A DNA stretch of 64,000 nt, from NCBI GenBank assembly GCA_905116865.2, contig CAJHNH020000790.1:62001-126000 (forward strand). The letters are read 5' to 3'. The position numbers and the translations under genes were made by a program. Below the pieces are notes generated by a model. It had not been told where the DNA came from and did no database searches. It saw only the letters and a program-made list of their open reading frames with translations. Positions 1 through 10,530 of the stretch are shown one piece after another. Positions within the stretch are counted from its first letter, which is position 1. Each line of letters begins with the position of its first letter. Source of the stretch: Candidula unifasciata (taxonomy: Eukaryota > Mollusca > Gastropoda > Stylommatophora > Geomitridae).

Positions 1-339
1 ACAGCAGTAGTAATGTAAGAAATGTTTTTCAAACCATGTGTGTTATATGTGGGATATATAGAGTTTTTTCTACACGTCTACTTTAGAATAGAAATTATAC
101 ATGGTAGCTGAATATAAATACATCTTAGAATGAATTAATGCATCAGTCAAAAATCTGACATATTAAGTAGATATGTTAATCAATCTAAGTATCAACCTTC
201 AGACTGAACAATCTGACATGACAATACACATAAAATTGGATTGTATTTATTATCTACTTTTATTTTCAGTTGGTTAAGAAGATTTTTGCTGTTAAACTAC
301 AAAGGTTTTTGGAAAGGGAAGAGCTCCTGCCAAAAAGTT

Positions 340-870
340 TAGGTAGTTACCGGCCACAAAAAGATACCTGGTCAAATGCAGCTACTTTTGCTTTTGATGT
401 TAAGAGAGCTTCAAGAACAGACAGGGACAGTTGTGGCAGCACTTGATCTGTAGGATGCCTACAATGGAGTCAGATATGATATTTTGCTATCTGCACTCAT
501 GGAGAAGGGGGTTTGTCCCTGGCTTGTGAACTGAATAGCAGTTGTCAGGTATGGTTGCCCTTCACCTGGGAACACGGACCTCAGAACCATGTAATATCGC
601 CCCGGGACTACCCCAGAGTTCTGTAATTTCACCAGTGCTCTTCAATTTGTATACAAGCAAGATTGCAGAACTTTACGCACCAGGTGTTGGAAGGATATTG
701 ACATTCACTGATGATGTTCTTGCCTACAGGCAGGACAGGAAAATGCATCGGATAACTTAAGAGCGACAGGCAACAGTAGACAAAGTGACTGAATGGTGTG
801 CAGAAATGGGTGCTGTCATAAACTTAGAAATGGCGACTGTTTTGTAGTACTGTCTAGACAACAAAATTGT
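340..870 (+). mobile_element. LINE reverse transcriptase fragment (family also at right edge)
   Basis: Decayed non-LTR RT with several stops. A frame near 375 reads NAATFAFDV. A frame at 542-760 carries the RT palm, APGLPQSSVISPVLFNLYTS, and the catalytic box TFTDDVLAYRQ (normally F/YADD). The same words occur inverted at 63540-64000, so these are two copies of one family. No host role. Confidence 0.8.
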
Positions 871-875
871 AAGAG

Positions 876-1130
876 CTAATGTTCCAAGCCTCGTTTTTCT
901 AGCAGAATCAAACAGCTATGTAACCAGCTTTCTGGGATGGTGCCATTACGGATGCTGTCATTGTAGGTTTTACATAGGTCATGCATGGATGTTGTGGGCA
1001 GCTTGACAATGTCTTCATAGTGAAAGCGAGGAGCAGACTTCTTTGATGTTTTGATGATGTTCTTAATTTCAGCGACCCTAATGCCTGTACCAGCACATTT
1101 TACAGTGAGCATATCCATATCAAACACTAA
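876..1130 (-). mobile_element. LINE RT finger-region fragment, opposite strand
   Basis: Minus-strand frame reading IKNIIKTSKKSAPRFHYEDI then YNDSIRNGTIPESWLHSCLI. This is the N-terminal RT motif (K-x-S-A-P-G-x-D ... P-x-x-W) with the usual G of APG changed to R. It lies between two plus-strand LINE pieces, so the region is a mosaic. Confidence 0.65.
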
Positions 1131-1135
1131 ACTAC

Positions 1136-1428
1136 TTCAAGTCACAAACCAAGAAACTTTAGACAGTATGATAACCAAGAGAAGATGGAAATGGCTTGGC
1201 CACATTATGAGAATGAATCCTGATATACCCGCCAAAACAGCTCTCACATGGACACCAGAGGGAAAGAGAAAACAGGGGCGCCCAAAAACAGCATGGAGAC
1301 GAACGATGGAAAGTGACCTGAGTGCGGCATCTTTGACATGGAAAACTGCACTGAAGATTGCACAGGACAGGAAAGCATGGAAAGTCCTCTCTGAAGCCTC
1401 ATGTGCCACTAGGCATAACGAGAACTGA
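1136..1428 (+). mobile_element. RTE-like LINE C-terminal fragment
   Basis: Open frame reading KRRWKWLGHIMRMNPDIPAK, then TPEGKRKQGRPKTAWRRTME. This W-x-W-x-G-H-x-x-R-M ... G-K-R-x-x-G-R-P-x-x-x-W-R-R block is the conserved C-terminus of RTE/CR1-type ORF2 proteins. 5' part missing. Confidence 0.75.
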
Positions 1429-1429
1429 T

Positions 1430-2110
1430 GATGATTATATCCATGGTAGTCTGACGGATGGCAGTGTCCTGCATGCAAGTTTGCTTGAGGTATCCGTCAA
1501 GAAGTGTTCTTCTTTTGTCTTCATCAGACCTGTTCCATGTTTGATCTTCAATAGTGAAGTTTCTGATGTTTTGGCATCTGGAAGCACCTTTCACAGCCTT
1601 ATGTATCAACTAGAATTTCGCAAGAGGTTTTTCCTTGCATACTTTAAAGCAAAAGATTTCCTTTAGGGACCATTCCTTTCTTGGCAACTAATTTAGAGGC
1701 TGTTTTTATGGTTTGCATGGTCTGTTTGTATTATTCTGCCACATCTTTACAGCATGTCTTTTAAGTACCCACACTGACTTCACCTTATCACCTGGTGATT
1801 CTTCCATCGTTTAGGCAGACTATATCCATTTTCACCATGGCATCCTCCAAATCCTCCTCTTGTTTATTTGTTGAAATGTTGATCCATATTCTTTTCTGTT
1901 TGCATTATTTCTTGAAGGCACACCCTTTTTTCTCTGCTTACTTTATCATTACATGAGTGGACATTAACCAGCATGAATACTGTCGCACGTATTGCAACAG
2001 TTTGTAATTTTAGGCTGGCATCTTGCCAGGTCAGGGGTTGAAGCATGAGGCCAACACCCCCACCTTCATAAAACTTTATCTCTTCACGAAACAGATATCT
2101 AAGCCTCGAT
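1430..2110 (-). other. Probable LINE remnants, not resolved
   Basis: Two short minus-strand frames (1409-1609 and 1864-2046) look like decayed LINE linker or endonuclease sequence, but I can identify no diagnostic motif. No host exon is visible. Confidence 0.25.
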
Positions 2111-2119
2111 TTCCGATGG

Positions 2120-3000
2120 ATTTAAATGGACAACAAACCTGGAACGTTAAAGGACTTTTGAGATTTGGAACATGGAATGTAGAAAACCTTTATAGAGCTG
2201 GAGCAGCTAAAGAACTGACCTGTGAGTTATCAAAATACAGAATGGATATAACAGCAATTTAAGAAATGAGATGGCCAGACAGGGCACCATAGAGGAACAT
2301 GGAATGATCATAGTGTATGGAGAAAACACTCAAAACAAACATGAATTAGGGAGAGGATTTTTTATCAAGAAAAAGTTGTGAGTAAGCATAAATTTTGAAG
2401 CTGTTAGTAAAAGGATCCGTAAGAAACAAATAAAAGAAAAATGGAAAAATATCTGGATAGTTAATGTGCATGCACCCACTGAAGATAAAGATATTAAAGA
2501 AGATTTCTATGATTTCCTTGATGAAGCTCAAAAACGACACATACCGACTGTATTAGGATATTTCAATGCAAAAAATAGGAAGAGAAAACACCTATAAAAA
2601 TGTAGCAGGCATGGAAAACCTATATACAAATTATAATAATAATGGATGGAGATTAATCAATCTTGCCATAGCGAAAGGACTACAGATCAGCAGCACCAGA
2701 TTTCAAAGAATAGATAAACATAAACAAACCTGGCAATCATGTGGCAGGATAACTTAAATTGAGGCATATTGAAAGAATGTCAGATGACAGAGAAGTAAAA
2801 ACTGTATACACCAGGGAGATAAATGGTTGTAGACCATGAGGCAGACCAAGAAGATGATGGAGAGATAATATCCAGACAGACCTGCAAACACTTGGTGTCA
2901 CCAACTGGAAAGAGAGGGCCAACCATAGAGATGAATGGAGGCCGGTGATATCTGCAGCAATGAACCTCAAGGGCTCGGAATGCTGAAGAAGGAGAAGAAG
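2120..3000 (+). mobile_element. LINE with endonuclease joined to C-terminus (RT core deleted)
   Basis: 2160-2760 resembles an APE-type LINE endonuclease: RFGTWNVENLYRAGAAKELT, VNVHAPTEDKDIKEDFYDFL in another frame, then NGWRLINLAIAKGLQISSTR. Directly after it, 2755-2990 resembles the protein C-terminus: HIERMSDDREVKTVYTREIN ... NWKERANHRDEWRPVISAAM. It ends in a GAA-rich tail at 2983-3002. The RT between them is missing. The same C-terminal words occur inside both hAT-like elements at 33127 and 55837. Confidence 0.75.
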
Positions 3001-3165
3001 ATCTTGCCATCTGGACATGTCAACCTCATGAGATTCGATAATATCTCTGACGAGAATAGCCTGTCTCCGGTGTAGATTGTTTTGATAAGTGCAAAAACCT
3101 GTGAGTTTCAGTGTATTGTCACCTAGGAGTGTTTCTTGCAGAGCAACTACATTAGCATTATGCAT
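3000..3165 (-). mobile_element. LINE endonuclease N-terminal fragment
   Basis: Minus-strand frame reading NANVVALQETLLGDNTLKLT, then GFCTYQNNLHRRQAILVRD. This is the V-x-x-L-Q-E-T motif of APE endonucleases, where E is catalytic. Only about 55 codons survive. Confidence 0.6.
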
Positions 3166-4229
3166 TAATTTGTCCAGAATAGGTCATCTTTGACACAGTT
3201 CCAGTAGAGAGTTTGAACAGGCTTTCAGCCTATCCTTTCCGATTTTATAGTGATTTTCTGACCCTAGCATGCTTCACTTTTTGGTTATTTTTGCGATCTG
3301 CATTGTTTGCGCCTTTTCCTTTTAATTTGAACATCATTATAACATATCGGTGGAGCAGGTGAAAAAGATCTCAGCTCAGTATTCCATCGCGCAAGCGAGA
3401 ATCCTGGACCAACATTTTCACACAAGTCTGGCTGCAGAGGTCAATTTTGTTGCTAAGGCCATCATGATCAGCCGCACATGCTTCAGACTCACATTAAAAG
3501 CGCAGAGCCTAATCCCCATTCTGGCCTCGAACAAATATCTTGCAGTGTTTAACATTTCTGCATTGCTTTTGAGCTGATATTTTAATATGGTCCAAGAGGG
3601 AAAAGCAAAGTCATGGCTCATGAGTGAAAACATAACAACACGCCGCAGTATATAAAAATGGAATTCCTGCTGTTATTTCTTGTTTGTTACTTTGGAGAAA
3701 TGGTACAAATCCGATAAATATTGAGTTTCAAGTAGTAACTCATCCTATAACCGAGGAAATTAAGAAAACAAGTGTCAGCTATGTGATGAGCCTCTAACAT
3801 CCTGCGCCATTATTCTTCCCCAGTGAACTCATGCAGGCTTTATCCAGGCTCACTCTTTATGTAGACTAATGCCATGTAATTTTGCTTTTGTACATTTATT
3901 CTATATCTTATCTCTAGCAAACAGATATGGAGCTTATCTGTTTACATTCCTAAAGTATTTATTACCATGAACTCATTCATTATTGCTTTCACATTTTCCA
4001 TTCGAAAAAATATTAATCATAAAATCAAAGCGACTACAAACTTCACAGTTGGCACTTACACTTCTTTGCAGGCACCACAGTGTTCTGCTATATTAGTCTT
4101 GAAGTTGTATACACCAAGTCTGCTACCATCAATAAACACATCACCAAGGCAGCCAGTGAAATTCTGTCTGGTGATGTCACTGGGAATCTAAGTAAGAGAT
4201 CAAGCACATTCTGCTGTTATAATTTTGTC
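3166..4229. other. No recognised gene
   Basis: AT-rich sequence with two overlapping opposite-strand frames of 70-75 codons around 3350-3630 that I do not recognise. No laminin LG motif was found on the minus strand here. Confidence 0.4.
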
Positions 4230-4935
4230 AATATGTCGATAAAACAAAACTGGTGGAGATAAACCCCAGAAGTGAAAGACCTTTAGCAACAGATAATGTA
4301 GGTTTTGAAACAGTAACTGACTTCCCCTACCTGGGACGCAATATCTTCTTGGATGGAAATGTAGTGGTTAAAATCAAGCAGAGAATTGCAAAGACAAATT
4401 TTATTACAACAGACTTCAGAGCGTCTGGAGATCAAATATCTAACAGCACTAAACTAAACTCAGGATATGCAAAACATATACGTTAGGACAGTTCTCCCCT
4501 AAAGAGCAGAAACTTGGAAAACAGACAGAAAGACAGATAGCATGCTCAGAGGTTTTCAGGGAAAACTTCTCAGAATACTGGGTTCACAAGGGAAGATAAA
4601 ATCAGCAATTCTAGATTACAAAAAATGACAGACTTTAAAAATGTAAATTTAGAAATTAAAAACAACAAAGATGGGGGTGGGGGAATTGGACACTTCCTCA
4701 GAATGAAGAAAGAGAGATGGCTGAGACAGGCAATGCAAAGGACATCACAAGGACAGCAAGGAAGAGGCATGCCCAGAGGCACTTGGAGGCAAACTTTTGG
4801 GGCTGAACTCAAGGCTATGTGAAGGACAAAACTGGAAATACAGAGGATGGCTCAGGATTGAATGGTGTTAGTTTGTCTCTGCCTTATGTGCCTCTAGCAG
4901 CGATGAGGATTGATTGACTGAATATGTAAAATAAC
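4230..4935 (+). mobile_element. LINE RT thumb and C-terminal fragment with GATT-type tail
   Basis: A frame at 4253 contains TVTDFPYLGRNIFLDGNVVV (the F-x-Y-L-G motif) and IKQRIAKTNF. Further on is AETWKTDRK, then IGHFLRMKKERWLRQAMQRT. It ends near GATTGATTGACTGA at about 4908-4922, a short tandem tail typical of RTE-like elements. Several frameshifts. Confidence 0.7.
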
Positions 4936-5187
4936 AGTAATTTATTTAAAGCATCCTACAAGTTCTTGACTTATTTCTTTTTCTTCCTCTACCTACTTTT
5001 GGAATGCCTCATGGTGTCAGGGCATGAAGAGGTCTATGGAACGGGCTCTTATGGTCGCTTTCTTATAAAGTACTTTTCAATGTCACTGATATTTCTGCAG
5101 TCCATATCTGTGTGGTTGACCTCTGGCTCTGTTACAGCTGTATCTGTTTAATATTACTCATTGAGGTGCCCTGTTTGTGCAATATTA

Positions 5188-6290
5188 TTACATGGCCAAA
5201 CCATTCATTTGTTGTCTACCTATAAAGTTCAGTATTGGTTCTGTGCTGAACCTATTCTTGATATCATCGTTTCTAAGTTGATCTTTCCTTGTTACACCAA
5301 GCATAGTAAGTAAACATTTTATTTCTGACATGACTATTTTCCTTCTGTGTTCTGAAGACAGTGTCCATGTTTGACATTGATAGCATAGTGTTATCAAGAA
5401 TATTGTAATAATTTCCACTGGTCTTTGGGTTGTAAGACTGGATGCCTGTGTGTAATGTTGCATGTAATGTAGGCCATTTGGCCTAAAACTTGATTGGCTT
5501 TATGGTACTTTTGTTGGATTCCTTCATTAATTTTTCAGTCTTCTTCAACAAATGCTCTCCAGATATGTAAAATCTTTTATCTGGTTTAACTGGTATTCAA
5601 TAATTGTGATATTGTTGGTTCTTCCTTTTCTGGAGAATGTCATCACTGTTTTGTTTATGTTGATCTTCATAGCATACTTGTCCCATTTTGAGTGGAATCT
5701 ATTAATACGTTCCTGTAGTTGTACTGCTGCTGGTGTTATGAAAAGCAATTCATTCAGTAATACTCTGATGTTGTCCTCTTCACCCCTTTACTGATATTAG
5801 ATGATCTGCAAATGTGGCAGACATGTGAACATTAGTGCTGATGAAACCCACACCAAGAGTGTGAATGTTGTGTTAGTAGAACTTCTGTTTTTCCTAAATC
5901 CCATTTGTCCTTCACAAAGTTGTGGTTCGATGACTGAGCATTGCCTTTTTTCAAGGATCTTACAAAATATTATCCCGGTGTGGCTCAATAACGAAACTCC
6001 TGTTTACTCACACTGTCTCTTGCTGCTTTTCTTCTTCCAGATGGGTGCTGTTATTGCATTTTTTCACTCCTCTGGAGTCTCTTGTCTTATCCAGACTATG
6101 TTTAACAGTCTGTGCATGATTTTATGCCTACCTCTTCTATTGCTTTGAGTAGTTCAGCAGGAATATCATCAGGGCCTGGTGCCTTGTTTGAATGTGCCAT
6201 TTTTACAGCTTTTCTTTCTGCAGCGAGTCTTATGCTTGGTTCTAAATATTTGTTTATGTAGCTGTTCTTTTCTTGTGTTGTAGTTTGTTC
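5188..6290 (-). mobile_element. Degenerate LINE reverse transcriptase
   Basis: On the minus strand I read, in order, NKAPGPDDIPAELLKAIEE near 6200, IEPQLCEGQMGFRKNRSSTN near 5930, MKININKTVMTFSRKG near 5650 and YQCQTWTLSSEHRRKIVMSE near 5370. These are RT motifs in the right order with frameshifts and stops between. Inactive. Confidence 0.75.
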
Positions 6291-7500
6291 CTCTGACTAT
6301 AAATTACATAGATCACTGAAATGCTGATGCCATTTCTCTAGGATCATTTGTTGTTTGTTAAAGGAGACTCCCATTCTGTCAAATGTAATTTATGTTAGGT
6401 CATATTGCTTGTTCCTAACTCTCAATGACTTCCCAAATGTATTTAGACAGTAGCCAGCTCACTAAGTTCACTGACTGAAATGACATGAAACTAATTATAA
6501 CACAAAATTACTGGGTTTTTTTTTTTTTTTTTTTTTTACTGCTTATAACAAAATCAATTCATTAAAATGTTTAGTTTCTCAGTTTAAAAAATATTCACAC
6601 CAAGATGAGAGATGGACTGGTGGAGATTTATTGCAGCCAATTTTTATTATGGATTCAGTTATTGCGTGTTTAGGATCTTTCTCAGATCAAGATTGAGGTT
6701 CAAGATACCTTTAACTGCCAATAAACATCACTTTTCTGACTTGTCTATACTGATCTGTTGATGAGATGCAGAGTTTATGCTATTGGTTGTTTTTGCACCT
6801 GCACAAATGTTCAGGAGATTAAGATATGAATTCATTAACTAAATATAGCAAATAGGGGAGTTTTTCTTTAAACCAAATTGTTTTATTAAAGCCAAGTTGA
6901 TGCCAAATTGTCCCTAAGCCTCAGGGATAAAGGTCATAGGGACATGGCATGAGTCACAGATACAATTGTTTTTTTAAGGCCCTATACATGTTTTGGATTT
7001 AATGCTTCAGCCTTTTCCTGTTTATTGACACTTTCTTTATATAGCCATACATATTATGAAGAAACAATTTTAAAATGTAGATAAATATAAATTTTATAAA
7101 TTTATTAGTGCCTGCTTTAAAAAAAAAAATGTAATAATTTGTTTTCTGGAGTTCTACAGGGTCATTCATGACATAGTCTTCCAGGGGTGAGAAGGTAACT
7201 CAACTTTTTTCCTAAGCTCATTCTGGTACTAATTTTTCTTTATGCAAGTAGGCAATGTAAATTACAACAGAGATCATGAGTAATATCTGACAGTTCCTGA
7301 CTGACAGAGGTCTACAATGTAACAAAGCAAAAAATAATACTGCTGTTAGAGAAGTCTGGCAATCTCTGTAAGTACTCATGTTCTTTTAAGGTTAAAATGT
7401 TTCAAACATTTCCAAAACAGTTTATCCTCTAAACATTATATTTAGCTAATCACTGAATAATTAATAGTAGTAGATAAAGGATAGCAGCAGGGGCAGTTGT
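6291..7500. other. No gene; intergenic or downstream laminin intron
   Basis: AT-rich sequence with a T-run at 6514-6537. About 180 bp at 6880-7060 resembles 59030-59210 in the same orientation, so it belongs to an unnamed dispersed repeat. No LG-domain exon seen on the minus strand. Confidence 0.4.
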
Positions 7501-7539
7501 GTCATTGTAGCAGTAGTGGTGGTGCTAGTGGTGATGGTA

Positions 7540-7548
7540 GTAGTGATG

Positions 7549-7636
<88 letters not shown>

Positions 7637-7900
7637 GAGTAGTAGTAGTAGTAGTAGTAGTAGTAGAGGTGGTGGTTGTGGTGGTAGCAGTGGTAGTAGT
7701 AGTGGTAGCAGTGGTAGTAGTAGTAGTAGTAATAGTAGTAGTGGTAGTAGTAGTGGTAGTAGTAGTGGTAGAAGTGGTGGTGGTAGCAATGGTGGTAATA
7801 GTAGTGGTGGTAGTAGTAGCAGAAGTAGCAGTGGTAGTGGTGGTGGTGGTGGTAGCAGCCGCAGCAGCACTAGTAGTAGCAGCCGCAGCAGCAGCAGTGC
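7540..7900. repeat. TAG/GTA trinucleotide microsatellite, about 350 bp
   Basis: Pure (TAG)n at about 7548-7635, then GTA/GTG/GCA-interrupted trinucleotides to about 7900. It is open in several frames on both strands (poly-Ser, poly-Thr, poly-Val, poly-Leu) only because the unit is three bases long. It starts about 100 bp beyond the laminin LG1 exon u donor. Confidence 0.97.
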
Positions 7901-7997
7901 ATTTCAAAATTATGATACACAATTTAAATGCTGATTAGCTCAAGTAGCTTTATGTGCAAAATACTCATGTGTTAATTTTGTTAAGAAAATGTGGAAC

Positions 7998-8154
7998 CTG
8001 GTAAAGATCATTAGATCCAGCCAAGAAAATTGATGATCCATTGTTGAGATTCATGAGAGAACATCCAGCACCCATGCTAGCAACTTTTTGTCTGGCAGAC
8101 TGCTCAGTTCCTTCTTCTAGACTCCATACTCTAAGCTGGCCAACAGATCCAACC
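7998..8154 (-). CDS. LAMA1/LAMA2-like: Laminin alpha exon u: LG1, later strands
   Basis: Encodes VGSVGQLRVWSLEEGTEQSA, then RQKVASMGAGCSLMNLNNGS and SIFLAGSNDLYQ, corresponding to R-x-G-x-x-G-x-L-x-V...L-D-V-x-x-x-x-x-x-F-V-G-G of LG1. The acceptor is GATGTAG. The donor GTTCCA is weak; if it is not used, translation would stop at the TGA at 7965-7967. The closing G-C strand of LG1 and LG2-LG5 were not found below this point. Confidence 0.85.
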
Positions 8155-8554
8155 CTACATCATAAGGAGAGAAACTTATTTGAGAATTTTGCAAGATAAA
8201 ATTGTATTTTTTGTGTGTTAAAAACAATTAATTCTTTCAGTTCCAAACAATATACCATGTGTGACTAGGCATTACTCAAATACATCCTATGTTTAGTCAG
8301 AGCATAGAACATCACTATAGTAATGTCTACAAGAAATATGTGCTTGAACCTTGTGGAAGTAGTACGCCTATGCCAGGCATATTTCACTGTGTTTCATCAG
8401 TTGTGTTACTATAGCATTATATCAACATATAATGAACCATTGAAACTAAATAAATTCCACTGAAAACAAATGGTTTCTCACAATGCATCATTATCTAGTT
8501 GCCAGAAGTTCAATTTAGTCCAGTGACTTAACAGGGTGGTAAATCTCCTTCTGC

Positions 8555-8800
8555 TTACATAAGAGGGCTGTTAATTTTGATTGCATTCTCAGCATTTGCC
8601 TTACATGAGTTATGAGTTAGATTATTTTCACAGAACTTTGGACACATCCATAGGCGCTCAGATTCCCCTCTCAACATATTCATCAGCATTGTGTGGTTAA
8701 TAGTACCAGTCCTATGTTGGTTAAAAAGTCTTTGTGTGTGTCCAGTGTGCTTGTCATGCTTGGCTGTGCTGATCTTTACTCCCAATTCACATATTCTTAG
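8555..8800 (-). mobile_element. LINE ORF2 C-terminal fragment (RNase H family)
   Basis: Minus-strand frame reading GVKISTAKHDKHTGHTQRLF, then NQHRTGTINHTMLMNMLRGE and SERLWMCPKF. It is the diverged equivalent of the C-terminal domain at 19826-20206 (KIGTAKNETHTRHARRLVNQ). It lies between LG1 exons t and u. Confidence 0.65.
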
Positions 8801-8869
8801 AAGTGATTTGCCCCTTTTAACCCTATTGCCCTTTTTTCTTAAAGAGCATGTGGTGCAAAGGGTGGTTCA

Positions 8870-9320
8870 GATCTGAGCTTATTTTGAGGTATGCCTTACA
8901 TAAGAGGGTTGTTGGTTTTGATTGTTAAAGCTTCAGCCACTCTCAGTATTTGCCTGTTCGGTGTGTGGTAAATCAAACAAAGGACGGTCCTTGTCACTTA
9001 TATGTCCAGAATAAAGAAAAGGATGTTCTATAGATGCACATTTTGGTTCAAAGATTTATGTCATTCAAATATGGAGCCAGAGCAGCTTAGTGATGCTGGC
9101 TTGAGAACCAGCTGCATACCCACAGTTGTGACTCATACATGTTCAGAAAGGTGGTGACAGGTAGATTCCATACATCCATACGAGAAAGGAGACAATATAA
9201 CCAGCTTCTCATGGGGACAATTAGTAGAAGTACTTTGGAGTGGCTGCTGCTTCGGAGAACTGAGCACGCATGGGTATGCCCAATGTGCAGTGACATTAAT
9301 TGTGATAACAAAACATAAAA
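8870..9320 (+). mobile_element. LINE ORF2 C-terminal fragment, opposite orientation
   Basis: The plus strand near 9200-9300 reads LLMGTISRSTLEWLLLRRTE, then HAWVCPMCSDINCDN. This is the same G-T-I-x-x-x-x-L ... C-P-x-C tail as the other RNase H-bearing LINE pieces. Its first 30 bases repeat the sequence at 8555. Confidence 0.5.
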
Positions 9321-9780
9321 TAACATCTTAGTAGGGAGTCGCCAGTACGAAACCCAAGTTCAAAGTGTCTCCTTCGTGCCAAAGAACTGCATGGCTGTTG
9401 GGTGAACAGTCGTTAACGATGGCAGGCAGGTCGTTGTAGGGGCGACGCCTGCTGGTGGATGTAATGTCCTAAGTCCCTTCCCCAGCTAATAATGAGGGTA
9501 CTGCTGGGGTGACCGTTTATTAACCCTCATATAATTCTTCCGGTCAAAATGGACGCTAGGCACGGCCACCTTTTTTTTTTTTAAAAGCCGTGGCAAATAT
9601 GTTTTTTTTGCCAGACGGTGGCCGTTGCATTTTTGCTCCATTTGTAGACTGGAAGGATGTAGTTTCGTCGCCCAGCTTCTGAGTTGAGTGCATGGCGTGA
9701 CACTGTGAGCTGCATTTGTTTTTCGGTGGCACAGGAGCGGAGCATCTGTGGGGTGACCCGTTTGCTATGAAGCTGAAACT
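9321..9780. other. GC-richer block of unknown repeat
   Basis: Richer in G and C than its surroundings, with facing partial complements (GGCCACC at about 9565 and GGTGGCC at about 9616) around T-runs. Probably a non-autonomous element, but I could not define ends. No coding sequence seen. Confidence 0.3.
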
Positions 9781-9834
9781 AGGATTACCAGATTACCAGA
9801 TTCCATACATAGTGGTGAGCATGACTTCAGAGGT

Positions 9835-9975
9835 CCTGTGTAGTTAGTATCCTTGCAAATTTTGTCCAGAGTATGCAGGTGTGTTGGGAAATAACAGGCA
9901 GACAGACTGGCTGGCTCTGCACCACCCTGTGGCAAACTGATGCATGACAAGCTAGATGTTGTTTATACAACAAGT
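9835..9975 (+). mobile_element. RNase H fragment of a LINE
   Basis: The plus strand contains AGVLGN, then DRLAGSAPPC-like and MHDKLDVV words across a frameshift. These match the RNase H pieces at 13500 and 53040 (H-T-G-V-L-G-N-x-x-A-D-R-L-A-S-S-A-P). Short and decayed. Confidence 0.55.
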
Positions 9976-10402
9976 ATAACAAAATAAAAAAATAAAAAGA
10001 GCATTCCCTCATGAAAACCAACAACTCACAGTATTACACCAGGCAGTGATTTCAATAAATTCTAGCTCAGTGTTGTACTCAAAAATATGAAATGTCTACT
10101 CTTAAGGGGTTAAAAGAGACACTAAGGGACAAATTAAATTAAAAGTAGGGGTTGATATAACAAGTCTTAGTGAAAGAATTGAGCAAGAACAATATACCCT
10201 CCTTGCTTTAACTAAAAAGAAAATTAAAAACATGGTCAGTTGTTTGGTACCCAAAAATGACTGTGGGATGCCAAGTACCGCTCTGTAGTGTTTGAACACG
10301 CAAGCATTTTCAAATGTGCTCACCTAATGATTTAGTTACAACAATTCATGTGAAATTATTTGAACAACCACTGATATTTTAAGAAATACACTTTCTTCTT
10401 AC

Positions 10403-10530
10403 CGTCTGGCAAGTACTTGATACCAGGTGTCTGTTTTTAATGGTTGGTCATGTGCTACTGAACCTCTGCCTTTCCCAGAATTCCAACTCAGACGAACCTC
10501 TTGGTTTCTAATCTCTGCTGCTATAAACTC
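10403..10530 (-). CDS. LAMA1/LAMA2-like: Laminin alpha exon t: middle of LG1
   Basis: Encodes EFIAAEIRNQEVRLSWNSGK then GRGSVAHDQPLKTDTWYQVL and AR. It matches the LG consensus D-F-L-A-x-E-x-x-x-G-x-V-x-F-x-W-x-x-G-x-G...W-Y-x-V-x-A-R. The acceptor is ATTCATCAG and the donor GTAAGA. It is separated from exon s by 8.4 kb but joins it in phase 0 in the middle of the domain. Confidence 0.94.

Noticed and set aside
3350..3633. Opposite-strand frames of 71-75 codons
   Set aside because: Neither has a recognisable motif; amino-acid composition gives no support for coding.
7461..7938. Open frames of 120-150 codons on both strands (poly-Thr, poly-Ser, poly-Leu, poly-Val)
   Set aside because: They are translations of a trinucleotide microsatellite; every frame is open because the unit length is three.
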